Shown here: one piece after another, positions 17,328 through 25,902 of the stretch
Numbering within the stretch: the first letter of the stretch is position 1
Layout: each line of letters begins with the position of its first letter
Assembly: GCF_004296405.1 (NCBI RefSeq)
Contig: NZ_PSRR01000061.1
Location: 1 to 32,457, forward strand
Length of the DNA stretch: 32,457 nucleotides
DNA from: Bradyrhizobium sp. Leo170
GTDB lineage: Bacteria; Pseudomonadota; Alphaproteobacteria; Rhizobiales; Xanthobacteraceae
Direction: 5' to 3'
Made by a program: the position numbers and the translations under genes
Notes under the pieces: generated by a model
What the model saw: only the letters and a program-made list of their open reading frames with translations
What the model was told of the DNA's origin: nothing
Databases searched by the model: none

Positions 17328-17401
17328 GAGCATGATCTCCGCGCAGACGCTCCGCGTTTGTCGCGAGGGAAAACCGGTATCCACTTTTCCGGATCATGCT
17401 C
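17328..17401. repeat. Palindromic intergenic element with GAGCATGATC ends
   Basis: Perfect 10-bp inverted ends, GAGCATGATC (17328-17337) and GATCATGCTC (17392-17401), flank a 54-bp interior that includes AACCGGTATCCAC at 17372-17384. I remember very similar elements as abundant in Rhizobiales. It occupies the shared upstream region of erpA and dgt. A related interior core occurs at 25251-25263. Confidence 0.75.
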
Positions 17402-17492
17402 GCAGCGTCATACCCATTTCATTTGGTATCCCGCCCTCACCATAGTTAAGTGCGGAAGGAAGCGGAATCAAATGGATAAGGACTAAAAAACC

Positions 17493-18704
17493 GTGTCGGT
17501 CGGAATGGCTGCCCCCCGCGCGCCCTATGCCTGCGACCCCGATCGCAGCCGCGGGCGGCTGTTCGCGGAGGCCCCGAGCAAGACCCGCAGCGCCTTCCGC
17601 CGGGATTGCGACCGGGTGATCCATTCCACTGCATTCCGGCGGCTGAAGTACAAGACCCAGGTCTTCGTGTTCCACGAGGGCGACCACTATCGCACGCGGC
17701 TGACCCATTCGCTGGAAGTTGCACAGATCGCCCGTGCGCTGGCTCGCCAGCTCGGGCTGGACGAGGACCTGACGGAGACCTTGGCGCTGGCGCATGACCT
17801 CGGACACCCGCCGTTCGGCCATGCCGGCGAGCGGGCGCTGGACGGGTGCCTGAAACCCCATGGCGGCTTCGATCACAACGCGCAGACGCTGCGCATGGTC
17901 ACTGCGCTGGAGCACCGTTATCCGGAATTCGACGGGCTCAATCTCACCTGGGAATCGCTTGAGGGCATCGTCAAGCACAACGGCCCGCTGACCGAGCGCG
18001 ACGGTGCGCCGGCCGGACGCTACCGCGAGACAGGCGGCATCCCCATCGGTATTTCCGACTACAACAAGACCTACGACATGGAGCTATGGAGCTTTGCCTC
18101 GCTCGAAGCCCAGGTCGCGGCCTTCGCCGACGACATCGCCTACGATGCCCACGACATCGATGACGGCCTGCGCGCGGGGCTGTTCAAGGTCGACGAACTC
18201 AAGGTGATGCCGTTGACCGCTGAGATCATCGCGGAAATCGACCGGCACTATCCCGGTCTGGACGAAGTCCGGCGCGGCGCGGAACTGGTGCGCGAATTGA
18301 TCTCGCATTTCATCAGCGCGGTATTCGCCGAGGCGAGCCGGCGGCTCGAGGCCGCACAGCCGCAATCCGCTCACGACGTGCGCCGTCACAATGGGCCGCT
18401 GATTGCGTTTCCGCCGGCCGTGGCCGAGGAGGAGGCGGAGATCAAGGCCTTCCTCTGGCAGCGGATGTACCGCCACCAGCGGGTGATGCGGGTGATGGAC
18501 GACGCCGAACAGATCGTGTTCGACCTGTTCGCGCGCTACCGGCAATCTCCGGGCGACCTGCCGCCCGAGTGGGTGGAGGGCAGGGAGGCGGAGACCGAGG
18601 CGGAACGCGCCAGGCGGATCGGTAATTTCATTGCCGGGATGACCGACCGCTACGCCCTGATCGAGCATAACAGGCTTTTTGACTCGACCCCGGATTTGCG
18701 TTAG
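17493..18704 (+). CDS. dgt: Deoxyguanosinetriphosphate triphosphohydrolase-like protein
   Basis: This 403-residue HD-domain enzyme removes triphosphate from dNTPs and helps limit nucleotide pools. The HD metal site is visible in THSLEVAQIAR and AHDLGHPPFGHAGE, preceded by the nucleotide-binding CDRVIHSTAFRRLKYKTQV. GTG 17493 is taken as the start, with AAGGA at 17478-17482; ATG 17505 is in frame, but family members as I recall begin MSVGMAAPR. Length fits the type-2 dNTPase subfamily. argS starts nine bases after the stop, so the two are cotranscribed. Strict dGTP specificity is not expected for this subfamily. Confidence 0.93.
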   Translation: MSVGMAAPRAPYACDPDRSRGRLFAEAPSKTRSAFRRDCDRVIHSTAFRRLKYKTQVFVFHEGDHYRTRLTHSLEVAQIARALARQLGLDEDLTETLALAHDLGHPPFGHAGERALDGCLKPHGGFDHNAQTLRMVTALEHRYPEFDGLNLTWESLEGIVKHNGPLTERDGAPAGRYRETGGIPIGISDYNKTYDMELWSFASLEAQVAAFADDIAYDAHDIDDGLRAGLFKVDELKVMPLTAEIIAEIDRHYPGLDEVRRGAELVRELISHFISAVFAEASRRLEAAQPQSAHDVRRHNGPLIAFPPAVAEEEAEIKAFLWQRMYRHQRVMRVMDDAEQIVFDLFARYRQSPGDLPPEWVEGREAETEAERARRIGNFIAGMTDRYALIEHNRLFDSTPDLR

Positions 18705-18713
18705 GCGGCGCCC

Positions 18714-20510
18714 ATGGCCGACAAACCTGCTTCTTCGCACCTTTTTGCCGATGTGCTCGCGCGCGTGCGGGCGATCTGTGCCGCGCTCGCGGCTGAGGAC
18801 CAATGGCCTGAAGGCACCGATTTTTCGCGCATTGTGGTCGAGCCGCCGCGGGAGGCCAGCCATGGCGACATGGCGACCAACGCCGCAATGGTGCTGGCAA
18901 AGGAGGCCAAGGCCAAGCCGCGCGATCTCGCCGAGAAGATCGCGGCGAAGCTGCGGGAAGACGAACTGGTGGCGTCCGTCGACGTCGCAGGTCCCGGCTT
19001 CATCAATCTCACCTTGAAGCCGCACGTCTGGATCGGCGAGCTGCGCACGATCCTGCGCGAGGGGGTGGGCTTTGGCTGCAGCGCGATGGGCGGCAACGAG
19101 AAGGTCAATGTCGAGTACGTCTCGGCGAACCCGACCGGACCGATGCACGTCGGCCATTGCCGCGGCGCGGTGTTCGGCGATGCGCTTTGCAGCCTGCTGG
19201 AGTTCGCAGGATTCGACGTCACGCGCGAATATTACGTCAACGACGCCGGCGCGCAGGTCGACGTGCTCGCGCGCTCGGCCTATCTCCGCTACCGCGAGGC
19301 GCTCGGCGAGGACATCGGCGCGATCCCGGAGGGGCTTTATCCCGGCGACTATTTGAAGCCGGTGGGGCAGGCGCTTGCCAGGGAATACGGCGACAAGCTG
19401 CTTTCGATGCGCGAGGCCGCCTGGCTGCCGATCGTGCGCGACAAGGCGATCGCGATGATGATGGCTGAGATCAAGGACGATCTCGCCGCGCTCAACATCA
19501 AGCACGACGTGTTCTTCTCCGAACGCTCGCTGATCGAGACCGGCAACAACAAGGTCGCCGAGACCATCGATTTCCTGCGTGACAAGGGTGACATCTACGA
19601 GGGACGTCTGCCGCCGCCGAAAGGCAAGCCGGTCGAGGATTACGAGGACCGCGAGCAGACGCTGTTCCGTGCCACCGCCTATGGCGACGATGTCGATCGT
19701 CCATTGATCAAGTCGGACGGTACCTACACCTATTTCGCGTCGGATATCGCCAACCATCGCAACAAGTTCGAGCGCGGCTTTAACAATCTGATCGATGTGT
19801 TCGGCGCCGACCATGGCGGCTACGTCAAGCGCATGCAGGCGGCGGTGAAGGCCGTGAGCGCCGGCAAGGCGGAGCTCGACGTGAAGATCGTGCAACTCGT
19901 CCGGCTGCTGCGCGACGGCGAGCCGGTGAAGATGTCGAAGCGCGCCGGCGAGTTCGTGACGCTGCGCGAAGTCGTCGACGAGGTCGGCTCGGACGCGGTG
20001 CGCTTCATGATGCTGTTCCGCAAGAACGACGCCGTGCTCGATTTCGACCTCGCCAAGGTGATCGAGCAGACCAAGGACAATGCCGTGTTCTACGTCCAGT
20101 ATGGGCATGCCCGCGGCCATTCGGTCTTCCGTAACGCGCGGCAGGAGGTTTTGCCCGATCTGCCGGACGAGGACGGCGCGCGGCGGGACTATCTTTCGGG
20201 GGCGGCGCTCGAGCGGCTGTCCGATCCGGCAGAACTCAGCCTGCTCAAGCAGTTGGCGCTCTATCCGCGCATGATCGAGGCTGCGGCCGTCGCACACGAG
20301 CCGCACCGGATCGCCTTTTATCTGTATGATTTGGCCAGCGAGTTCCACGCGCTGTGGAACAAAGGAGGCGATCTGCCCTATTTACGCTTCATTATGAATA
20401 ATGATGCAGAGATCACAAGGGCGCGACTGGCAATGGTTCAGGGCGTCGTCTCGGTTCTGGCATCGGGTCTAGCTGTTCTAGGCGTCCACGCCCTAACCGA
20501 GATGCGGTAG
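18714..20510 (+). CDS. argS: Arginyl-tRNA synthetase
   Basis: This 598-residue class I synthetase charges tRNA-Arg. The N-terminal additional domain recognises the tRNA elbow (residues about 1-120). The HIGH-type motif is GPMHVGHCRG at about 143-152, and the KMSKS-type loop is KMSKRAGEFV starting at K406. The DALR anticodon-binding domain fills the last 130 residues and ends in ALTEMR. Length is typical. It sits between dgt and the SPOR gene in the conserved alphaproteobacterial order and shows no damage. Confidence 0.96.
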   Translation: MADKPASSHLFADVLARVRAICAALAAEDQWPEGTDFSRIVVEPPREASHGDMATNAAMVLAKEAKAKPRDLAEKIAAKLREDELVASVDVAGPGFINLTLKPHVWIGELRTILREGVGFGCSAMGGNEKVNVEYVSANPTGPMHVGHCRGAVFGDALCSLLEFAGFDVTREYYVNDAGAQVDVLARSAYLRYREALGEDIGAIPEGLYPGDYLKPVGQALAREYGDKLLSMREAAWLPIVRDKAIAMMMAEIKDDLAALNIKHDVFFSERSLIETGNNKVAETIDFLRDKGDIYEGRLPPPKGKPVEDYEDREQTLFRATAYGDDVDRPLIKSDGTYTYFASDIANHRNKFERGFNNLIDVFGADHGGYVKRMQAAVKAVSAGKAELDVKIVQLVRLLRDGEPVKMSKRAGEFVTLREVVDEVGSDAVRFMMLFRKNDAVLDFDLAKVIEQTKDNAVFYVQYGHARGHSVFRNARQEVLPDLPDEDGARRDYLSGAALERLSDPAELSLLKQLALYPRMIEAAAVAHEPHRIAFYLYDLASEFHALWNKGGDLPYLRFIMNNDAEITRARLAMVQGVVSVLASGLAVLGVHALTEMR

Positions 20511-20628
20511 CAGCAGGGGCGAAGCCTCTCGCGATGGGGATCGTGGGGGTACTTGGCAGGGACCAACTCGTTCGCACCAGGAAGTTGCAGGCGACTTGGC
20601 GCTGTCCCGAAGGGGATGCAAGATCACG

Positions 20629-22139
20629 ATGGCTGATCGATATCAAAACCGAATTTTTCCCGCCGATCTCGACTACGATCGCGGCACCAATGCCACGGGT
20701 CGGGCCGAAAACGACCCGCTGGCCGAACTGGCACGGCTGATCGGACAAGCCGATCCGTTTGCCACCACTCCGCCCAAGCCGCAGCCGGCGCCGCATCCGC
20801 TGCAGTCGCGGGCCAATGTCCGGCCGCAGACCTATCAGCCGCAGGCTATGATGAGGAGGTGGACCTGCCGGCCAGCCCACCGCCCTGGATGCAGCGCGCC
20901 CGCCATGAGGTCGCGCCGCCGCAGCAATATGCTGCGCCGTCGCAGGACTATGCAGCGCCATCGGAGGACTACGAAGAGCCGGATATTCAGCCGAGCGCCG
21001 TGCACCCGCTGCATCGCTACACCGCGCAGCACGCAGCGGCGCCGGTGCCGACGCCAGAATATCGCGCGCCGGTGCCGGAATATCGCGAGGAGTTGCCGTT
21101 CGAGGAGCCGGCGCAGCAGCTTGATCCGTCGCGCTACGACGATGCGCTTTATGGCCAGATCGAAGCCGGCGAGCAGGATTTTCAGCGCGAAGCGGCGTAT
21201 CCCGACGATCCCTACGCCTATCAGAGCGCCGCTTACGAAGACGAGGAGCCTCCGCCGCGGAAGCGTAGCAGCGGACTGATGACGGTAGGGGCCGTGCTAG
21301 CGCTCGCGGTGGTGGGCACCGGCGCAGCCTTTGGCTACCGGACCTATGTGGGGTCGCCCCGCAGCGGCGAGCCGCCGATCATCAAGGCCGATAACAGCCC
21401 GACCAAGATCATGTCGCAGCCTGACGGTGCCGGCAAGGCGCCAGACCGCATGGCGTCCGGCAACGGCACGGAAAAGCTCATCTCGCGTGAGGAGACGCCG
21501 GTCGACGTCACCTCCAATACCGGTCCCCGCGTGGTGTTTCCGCCGTTGAACCAGAATGCCAACCCACCGCCGGTGGCGAGCGTCGCTCCCTCGGCAGCTT
21601 CGCCGCTGACCACGAGCGGTACGCTGCCTAACAATGAGCCGCGGCGGATCCGGACGCTTTCGGTCAAGGGCGATTCGGCAGATGCCGGCGTGCCGGCGTC
21701 GGCGCCGCCTCCGCCAGCCAAGTCAGCGCCTGTCATGCGGACTGCGTCGGTGACCCCGTCCCATGGCAACCCAGCCTCGGCCAATGCGAGCGCCAACACG
21801 CCGATGTCGCTGGCACCCGGCGCGCCGCAGCCCGATCCGGCGCCGACCCGTGTCGCTTCGACCAATCCCACCGCGAGCGTGAGCAGCGGAGGGTATGTGG
21901 TTCAGGTCTCCTCGCAACGGAACGAGGCGGATGCGCAGGCCTCCTACAAGGCGCTGCAGGGCAAGTATCCAAGCGTGCTCGGCTCGCAGTCGCTGCTCGT
22001 GAAGCGCGTCGATCTCGGCGAGAAGGGAGTGTACTACCGGGCGTTTGCCGGTCCGTTCAGCTCCCTGGATCAGGCGACGCAGGTTTGCAGCAGCCTGAAG
22101 GCTGCCGGCGGGCCGCAGTGCCTCATCCAAAGGAATTAA
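20629..22139 (+). pseudogene. SPOR-domain envelope protein, frameshifted at about residue 72
   Basis: The frame starts at ATG 20629 (MADRYQNRIFPADLDYDRG) and runs with family-like sequence (DPLAELARLIGQADPF) to about base 20844. There the continuation, GYDEEVDLPASPPPWMQ, is only in another frame. Restoring one G in the run at 20844-20845 (CAGGC to CAGGGC) joins them into about 503 residues. The intact part has a Tyr/Pro/Glu-rich cytoplasmic region, one membrane helix (about residues 217-240, LMTVGAVLALAVVGTGAAFG), a low-complexity Pro/Ala/Ser periplasmic linker and a C-terminal SPOR domain (about 421-503, GGYVVQVSSQRNEADAQASY). SPOR domains bind denuded glycan at division sites. As written, translation would stop before the membrane helix. 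The regular sequence on both sides suggests a sequencing error or recent mutation. Confidence 0.85.
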
Positions 22140-22167
22140 CGGCGGTTTCCTTGACGCTCGGGATACA

Positions 22168-22186
22168 TGCGGCCTAATCGGCCGCA
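22168..22186 (+). promoter_or_regulatory. nagZ: Hairpin abutting the nagZ start codon
   Basis: TGCGGCC (22168-22174) and GGCCGCA (22180-22186) form a perfect 7-bp stem with a TAATC loop. The last stem base is the A of the nagZ ATG, and no Shine-Dalgarno is visible in the gap after the SPOR gene. In RNA this would hide the initiation site. Confidence 0.45.
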
Positions 22187-23208
22187 TGGTAAACCGAGCA
22201 TTCATCACGGGCGTATCCGGGTTTGAGCTGACCGATGCCGAGCGCGAGTTCATTCGCGCCGAACGGCCGTGGGGCTTCATCCTGTTCAAACGGAACGTCG
22301 AAACCCCCGATCAAGTATCTGCACTTGTTCGTGAATGCCGTTCAGTCGTAGGTCAACCTGAGGCGCCGGTCCTGATCGACCAGGAGGGCGGCCGGGTTCA
22401 GCGGCTTGGACCGCCGCATTGGCCCGTCTATCCCGCCGGGGCGGCGTTTGGTGCGCTGTACGATCGCGATTCGCAGCTCGGGCTTGCCGCCGCGCGGCTC
22501 AGCGCGAGGCTGATTGCCGCCGATCTGGCGGATCTCGGGATCACCGTCGACTGCCTGCCGCTGGCGGACGTGCCGGTCGAAGGCGCCGACGCCGTGATCG
22601 GCAACCGCGCCTATGGAACCGATCCAGCCAAGGTGGCCGCCATTGCCCGCGCCGTGACGGACGGATTAGAGCAGGGTGGTATTTTACCGGTGCTGAAACA
22701 TATACCAGGTCATGGACGGGCAACGGCGGACACCCATTTCCGGCTGCCGACGGTTGATACGGCCAGGTCCGAACTGGAACGGACCGACTTTGCGGCATTC
22801 CGGCCGCTTGCCGATCTGCCGATGGCCATGACTGCACATGTTGTGTTTAGCGCGCTGGACCCCGCCCAACCGGCGACGACTTCTGCGACAATCATCCAAC
22901 AGGTGATTCGCGACGGTATCGGGTTCCAGGGTTTGTTAATGAGTGATGACGTGTCCATGAACGCGCTCTCGGGATCGATCGCCGAGCGGACCCGGGCGAT
23001 CATTAGCGCAGGCTGCGACATGGTCCTGCACTGCAACGGCAAGCTCGACGAGATGCGCGAAGTTGCGCGCGAAACGCCGGAACTGACCGGCGAGGCGCTG
23101 GAGCGCGCCAAGCGCGCGCTGGCAGCACGGAAACCGCCGCTTCCGTTCGACCGGCTGGCGGCACGGGCCGAACTGGATGCCTTGATAGGACAAGTAGGTA
23201 CGGCATGA
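22186..23208 (+). CDS. nagZ: Beta-N-acetylhexosaminidase NagZ
   Basis: This 340-residue cytoplasmic GH3 glycosidase removes GlcNAc from GlcNAc-1,6-anhydroMurNAc peptides during cell-wall recycling. Signatures are LIDQEGGRVQRL, KHIPGHGRATADTH (the mobile His/Asp acid-base loop) and LLMSDDVSM with the nucleophilic Asp. The start MVNRAFITGVSGFELT fits the family, and no signal peptide is present. Its products come from lytic transglycosylases such as the one at 5157-7363. The stop overlaps the scpA start (ATGA), so the two are coupled. Confidence 0.95.
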   Translation: MVNRAFITGVSGFELTDAEREFIRAERPWGFILFKRNVETPDQVSALVRECRSVVGQPEAPVLIDQEGGRVQRLGPPHWPVYPAGAAFGALYDRDSQLGLAAARLSARLIAADLADLGITVDCLPLADVPVEGADAVIGNRAYGTDPAKVAAIARAVTDGLEQGGILPVLKHIPGHGRATADTHFRLPTVDTARSELERTDFAAFRPLADLPMAMTAHVVFSALDPAQPATTSATIIQQVIRDGIGFQGLLMSDDVSMNALSGSIAERTRAIISAGCDMVLHCNGKLDEMREVARETPELTGEALERAKRALAARKPPLPFDRLAARAELDALIGQVGTA

Positions 23209-24035
23209 CCGCGGAAATTCTGTCGTTTGAGACCGGCCGGCCGGCTGAAATCAGCGAGGACGAACCGGCGCTGGTGGTCGACGTCGGCGGCTATGAGGGC
23301 CCGCTCGACCTCCTGCTGACGCTCGCGCGGCAGCAGAAGGTCGACCTGTCCAAGATCTCGATCCTGGCGCTCGCGGACCAGTACCTGCAGTTCATCGAGG
23401 CGGCGCGGAAGATCCGGCTGGAGCTTGCCGCCGATTATCTGGTCATGGCGGCCTGGCTCGCCTACCTGAAATCGCGGCTGTTGTTGCCGGAGCCGCCCGC
23501 AGCGGAAGGGCCGAGCGCCGAGGAGATGGCGACCGCGCTTGCCAACCGGCTGCGGCGGCTCGAGGCGATCCGGGAAGCGGCGAACCGGCTGATGAACCGG
23601 CCGCAGTTCCAGCGCGATATCTTTCCGCGCGGCAATCCGGAGTCCATCGCCGAGATCAAGCATCCGAAATTCACCGCGACGCTCTACGACCTGCTCACGG
23701 CTTACGCCGTGCAGCGCCAGCAGCGGGTGCTGGCCAGCGTGCATCTGACCAAGCGCACGGTGTGGTCGCTTGCCGAAGCGCGCGCCTCGCTGGAACGCCT
23801 CGTCGGTGCGGCCGATAACGAGCACTGGAATTGCCTCGACGAATTCCTGATGGACTACGTCGTCGAACCGTCGCAGCGGGCGACCGTGTTCGCGTCGAGT
23901 TTCGCCGCCGCGCTGGAATTGGTGCGGGAAGGCGAGATGGAGCTGAACCAGAGCCGAGCGTTTGCGCCGCTCTATTTTCGTAAGCGTTTGCCGCAAGTGC
24001 CCGGTGCCACCGCGCCGGACATTACGGCTGAGTAA
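23205..24035 (+). CDS. scpA: Segregation and condensation protein A
   Basis: This 276-residue kleisin of the SMC-ScpAB complex bridges the SMC heads and recruits ScpB for chromosome condensation and segregation. The N-terminal signature YEGPLDLLLTLARQQKVDLS is characteristic, followed by ISILALADQYLQFIEAAR and LVMAAWLAYLKSRLLLPE. The winged-helix C-terminus is LMDYVVEPSQRATVFASSF. Its ATG overlaps the nagZ stop by four bases. scpB starts 21 bp after its stop, behind AGAAGGAGA. Length is typical for Rhizobiales. Confidence 0.95.
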   Translation: MTAEILSFETGRPAEISEDEPALVVDVGGYEGPLDLLLTLARQQKVDLSKISILALADQYLQFIEAARKIRLELAADYLVMAAWLAYLKSRLLLPEPPAAEGPSAEEMATALANRLRRLEAIREAANRLMNRPQFQRDIFPRGNPESIAEIKHPKFTATLYDLLTAYAVQRQQRVLASVHLTKRTVWSLAEARASLERLVGAADNEHWNCLDEFLMDYVVEPSQRATVFASSFAAALELVREGEMELNQSRAFAPLYFRKRLPQVPGATAPDITAE

Positions 24036-24056
24036 GTGGAAGAAGGAGACCGAGCC

Positions 24057-24828
24057 ATGGCAAGCCTGGCGGAAAAGCGCATGGAAGATGCCGAGGAGCA
24101 CGTCACCGATCCGCAGGCGCGGCCCGAGGAATTGCGGCTTCTGGAAGCCCTGCTGTTCGCCTCCGCCGAGCCGATCGACCAGGCCACCCTGGCCAAGCGC
24201 ATGCCCGAGGGCGTCGACGTCAAGGCCGCGCTGGCGCAACTGCAGGCGGAATACGCCCGCGCGGGTCAATCTGGTGCGTGTCGCCAACAAATGGACCTTC
24301 CGCACCGCAGGCGATCTCGCCTGGCTGATGACGCGCGAGACCACGGAGACGAAGAAACTCTCGCGCGCGGCGATCGAGGTGCTGGCGATCGTCGCCTATC
24401 ACCAGCCGGTGACCCGCGCCGAGATCGAGGAGATCCGCGGCGTGGTCACCTCCAAGGGCACGCTCGACGTGCTCCTGGAAACCGGCTGGATCCGCCCCCG
24501 CGGGCGCCGCAAGACGCCGGGACGGCCGCTCACCTTCGGCACGACGGAAGCGTTCCTCTCGCAGTTCAGCCTGGAGGCGCTCGGCGACCTGCCCGGTCTC
24601 GACGAGCTGAAGGGAACCGGTCTTTTGGATTCGCGCCTGCCGTCCGGCTTCAATGTTCCGACGCCATCGGACGATCCGACGCTTCGCGAGGACGAGGATC
24701 CGCTCGAGCCCGGCGACAATCTGGAACTGTTCCTGGCGCCGGTTGCCGAGCCCGAAGAGGGCGGCGGCAAGGATTCGGATTCAGAGGGCGGTGGCCCTTC
24801 AGAGGGTGATGGCAAGGATTCAGCCTGA
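24057..24828 (+). pseudogene. scpB: Segregation and condensation protein B, frameshifted at about residue 69
   Basis: The start is ATG 24057 with a strong Shine-Dalgarno (AGAAGGAGA). The first frame gives the first winged-helix domain (LRLLEALLFASAEPIDQATL) up to LQAEYA at about 24257. Downstream, VNLVRVANKWTFRTAGDLAW and the rest, including AIEVLAIVAYHQPVTRAEI and TSKGTLDVLLETGWI, continue in a different frame to TGA 24826-24828. Adding one C to the run at 24256-24258 and one G to the run at 24263-24265 restores AEYAPRGVNLV, the usual RG-containing motif, and a protein of about 257 residues with an acidic tail. Removing one C also restores the frame but loses the RG pair. ScpB is normally needed for efficient chromosome segregation, so a sequence error is the likelier explanation. 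Confidence 0.88.
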
Positions 24829-24873
24829 CCCCCGCAGCCGGAACGCCGCAGGTTAGCGGTAGCAATATTGCGT

Positions 24874-24914
24874 AGCCGCGACAGCGATTTGCCGCGGCTT
24901 GAGTCCTTGTTTTT
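24874..24914 (+). terminator. Weak terminator-like hairpin after scpB
   Basis: AGCCGCG (24874-24880) pairs with CGCGGCT (24893-24899) across a 12-base loop. A run of five T follows ten bases later. The gap before the T-run makes this a poor intrinsic terminator. It lies in the 157-bp gap between scpB and tatA, where tatABC may have its own promoter. Confidence 0.25.
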
Positions 24915-24985
24915 GACGCCCTGCGGGCCTACTTTCCGCTCGAAGCTTAGGCCGGTGCGCCGGTCACGTTTGGAGGGTTTGCAGG

Positions 24986-25222
24986 ATGGGTTCGCTTAGC
25001 ATTTGGCACTGGATCGTCGTGATCGCAGTGGTCCTGCTGCTGTTTGGCCGCGGCAAGATTTCCGACCTGATGGGCGATGTCGCGCAGGGCATCAAGGCCT
25101 TCAAGAAGGGCATGCAGGACGATGACAAGACTGCAGAAAAGCCCGCCGAGCCGGTGAAGTCCATTGATCACAATGCGGCGCCGTCGGCAGCACGGTCGGA
25201 CGTCGGCAGCAAGGCTGTCTAA
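24986..25222 (+). CDS. tatA: Sec-independent translocase subunit TatA
   Basis: This 78-residue protein has one membrane helix (about residues 5-21, SIWHWIVVIAVVLLLFG), the FGRGKI hinge and an amphipathic helix (MGDVAQGIKAFKKGM), then a charged, disordered tail. TatA oligomers form the pathway for folded twin-arginine substrates across the inner membrane. Length and layout are typical of Rhizobiales TatA. tatB and tatC follow in the same direction, with a 143-bp gap before tatB that holds a repeat element. Confidence 0.95.
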   Translation: MGSLSIWHWIVVIAVVLLLFGRGKISDLMGDVAQGIKAFKKGMQDDDKTAEKPAEPVKSIDHNAAPSAARSDVGSKAV

Positions 25223-25234
25223 GGCTTGTCTGAC

Positions 25235-25278
25235 GCGTTTTCTTCACGCGAACCGGTGACCACGTCGCTTGAAAACGC
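25235..25278. repeat. Short palindromic element with GCGTTTTC ends between tatA and tatB
   Basis: Inverted ends GCGTTTTC (25235-25242) and GAAAACGC (25271-25278) enclose AACCGGTGACCAC at 25251-25263. That core matches 11 of 13 bases of the core at 17372-17384, although the ends of the two elements are unrelated. It lies inside the tat operon, so the transcript may carry it as a stem-loop. Confidence 0.6.
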
Positions 25279-25365
25279 TATGGACGTTCGTTGAGAAAAA
25301 ACACGTGCGACCCCAAATCCTGTTACAAGGGCCGGGGTTGTTTGCGCGCGTGAGCGGAATCTTTC

Positions 25366-25902
25366 ATGTTCGACATCGGGTGGAGTGAACTGGTCGTCAT
25401 CGCGGTCGTCGCGCTGATCGCCATCGGCCCGAAAGAACTCCCCGGCGTGCTCCGGATGGTGGGCCAGTGGATGGGCAAGGCACGCCGGATGGCTGCTGAA
25501 TTCCAGGGCCAGTTCCAGGAAGCCATGCGCGAGGCCGAGATGGCCGAGCTCAAGAAGGGCTTTGACGACGTCAGGGAAGCCGCCACGGGCATTACCAGCG
25601 GGAATGTCATGACGTCACTGCAGAAGGACGTGAACGACGCCCTGCAGATCGGCGACATCGAGAAGCCCGCGGAGGCCAAGCCTGCGGATGCGCCGGCCGC
25701 TCTGCCGCCGGCATCGCCGGGTGATACGCCGGTAATTCCAACGACGCCGGCCGCACCTACGCCGGAGACCTTTGTGGAAGCCGAAGCGCACGCGGCGGCG
25801 AACGAGCCGCTCGCGATTGTCAAAGAGGCTGAGCCGCAGCCGGCAACGCCGCAGGACACGCCTGAGGTGCCCGACGTGCAAAAGAGCGCCAAAGCGTCAT
25901 GA
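25366..25902 (+). CDS. tatB: Sec-independent translocase subunit TatB
   Basis: This 178-residue protein has an N-terminal helix (MFDIGWSELVVIAVVALIAI), the GPKELP hinge and a long amphipathic helix (WMGKARRMAAEFQGQFQEAM) that distinguish TatB from TatA. A low-complexity Pro/Ala/Glu tail follows. With TatC it forms the receptor for twin-arginine signal peptides. Its stop overlaps the tatC start (ATGA), so the two are translated together. Confidence 0.95.
   Translation: MFDIGWSELVVIAVVALIAIGPKELPGVLRMVGQWMGKARRMAAEFQGQFQEAMREAEMAELKKGFDDVREAATGITSGNVMTSLQKDVNDALQIGDIEKPAEAKPADAPAALPPASPGDTPVIPTTPAAPTPETFVEAEAHAAANEPLAIVKEAEPQPATPQDTPEVPDVQKSAKAS

Noticed and set aside
18084..20348. 754-codon open frame on the minus strand across dgt and argS
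   Set aside because: Same codon-shadow composition; both plus-strand genes are unmistakable.
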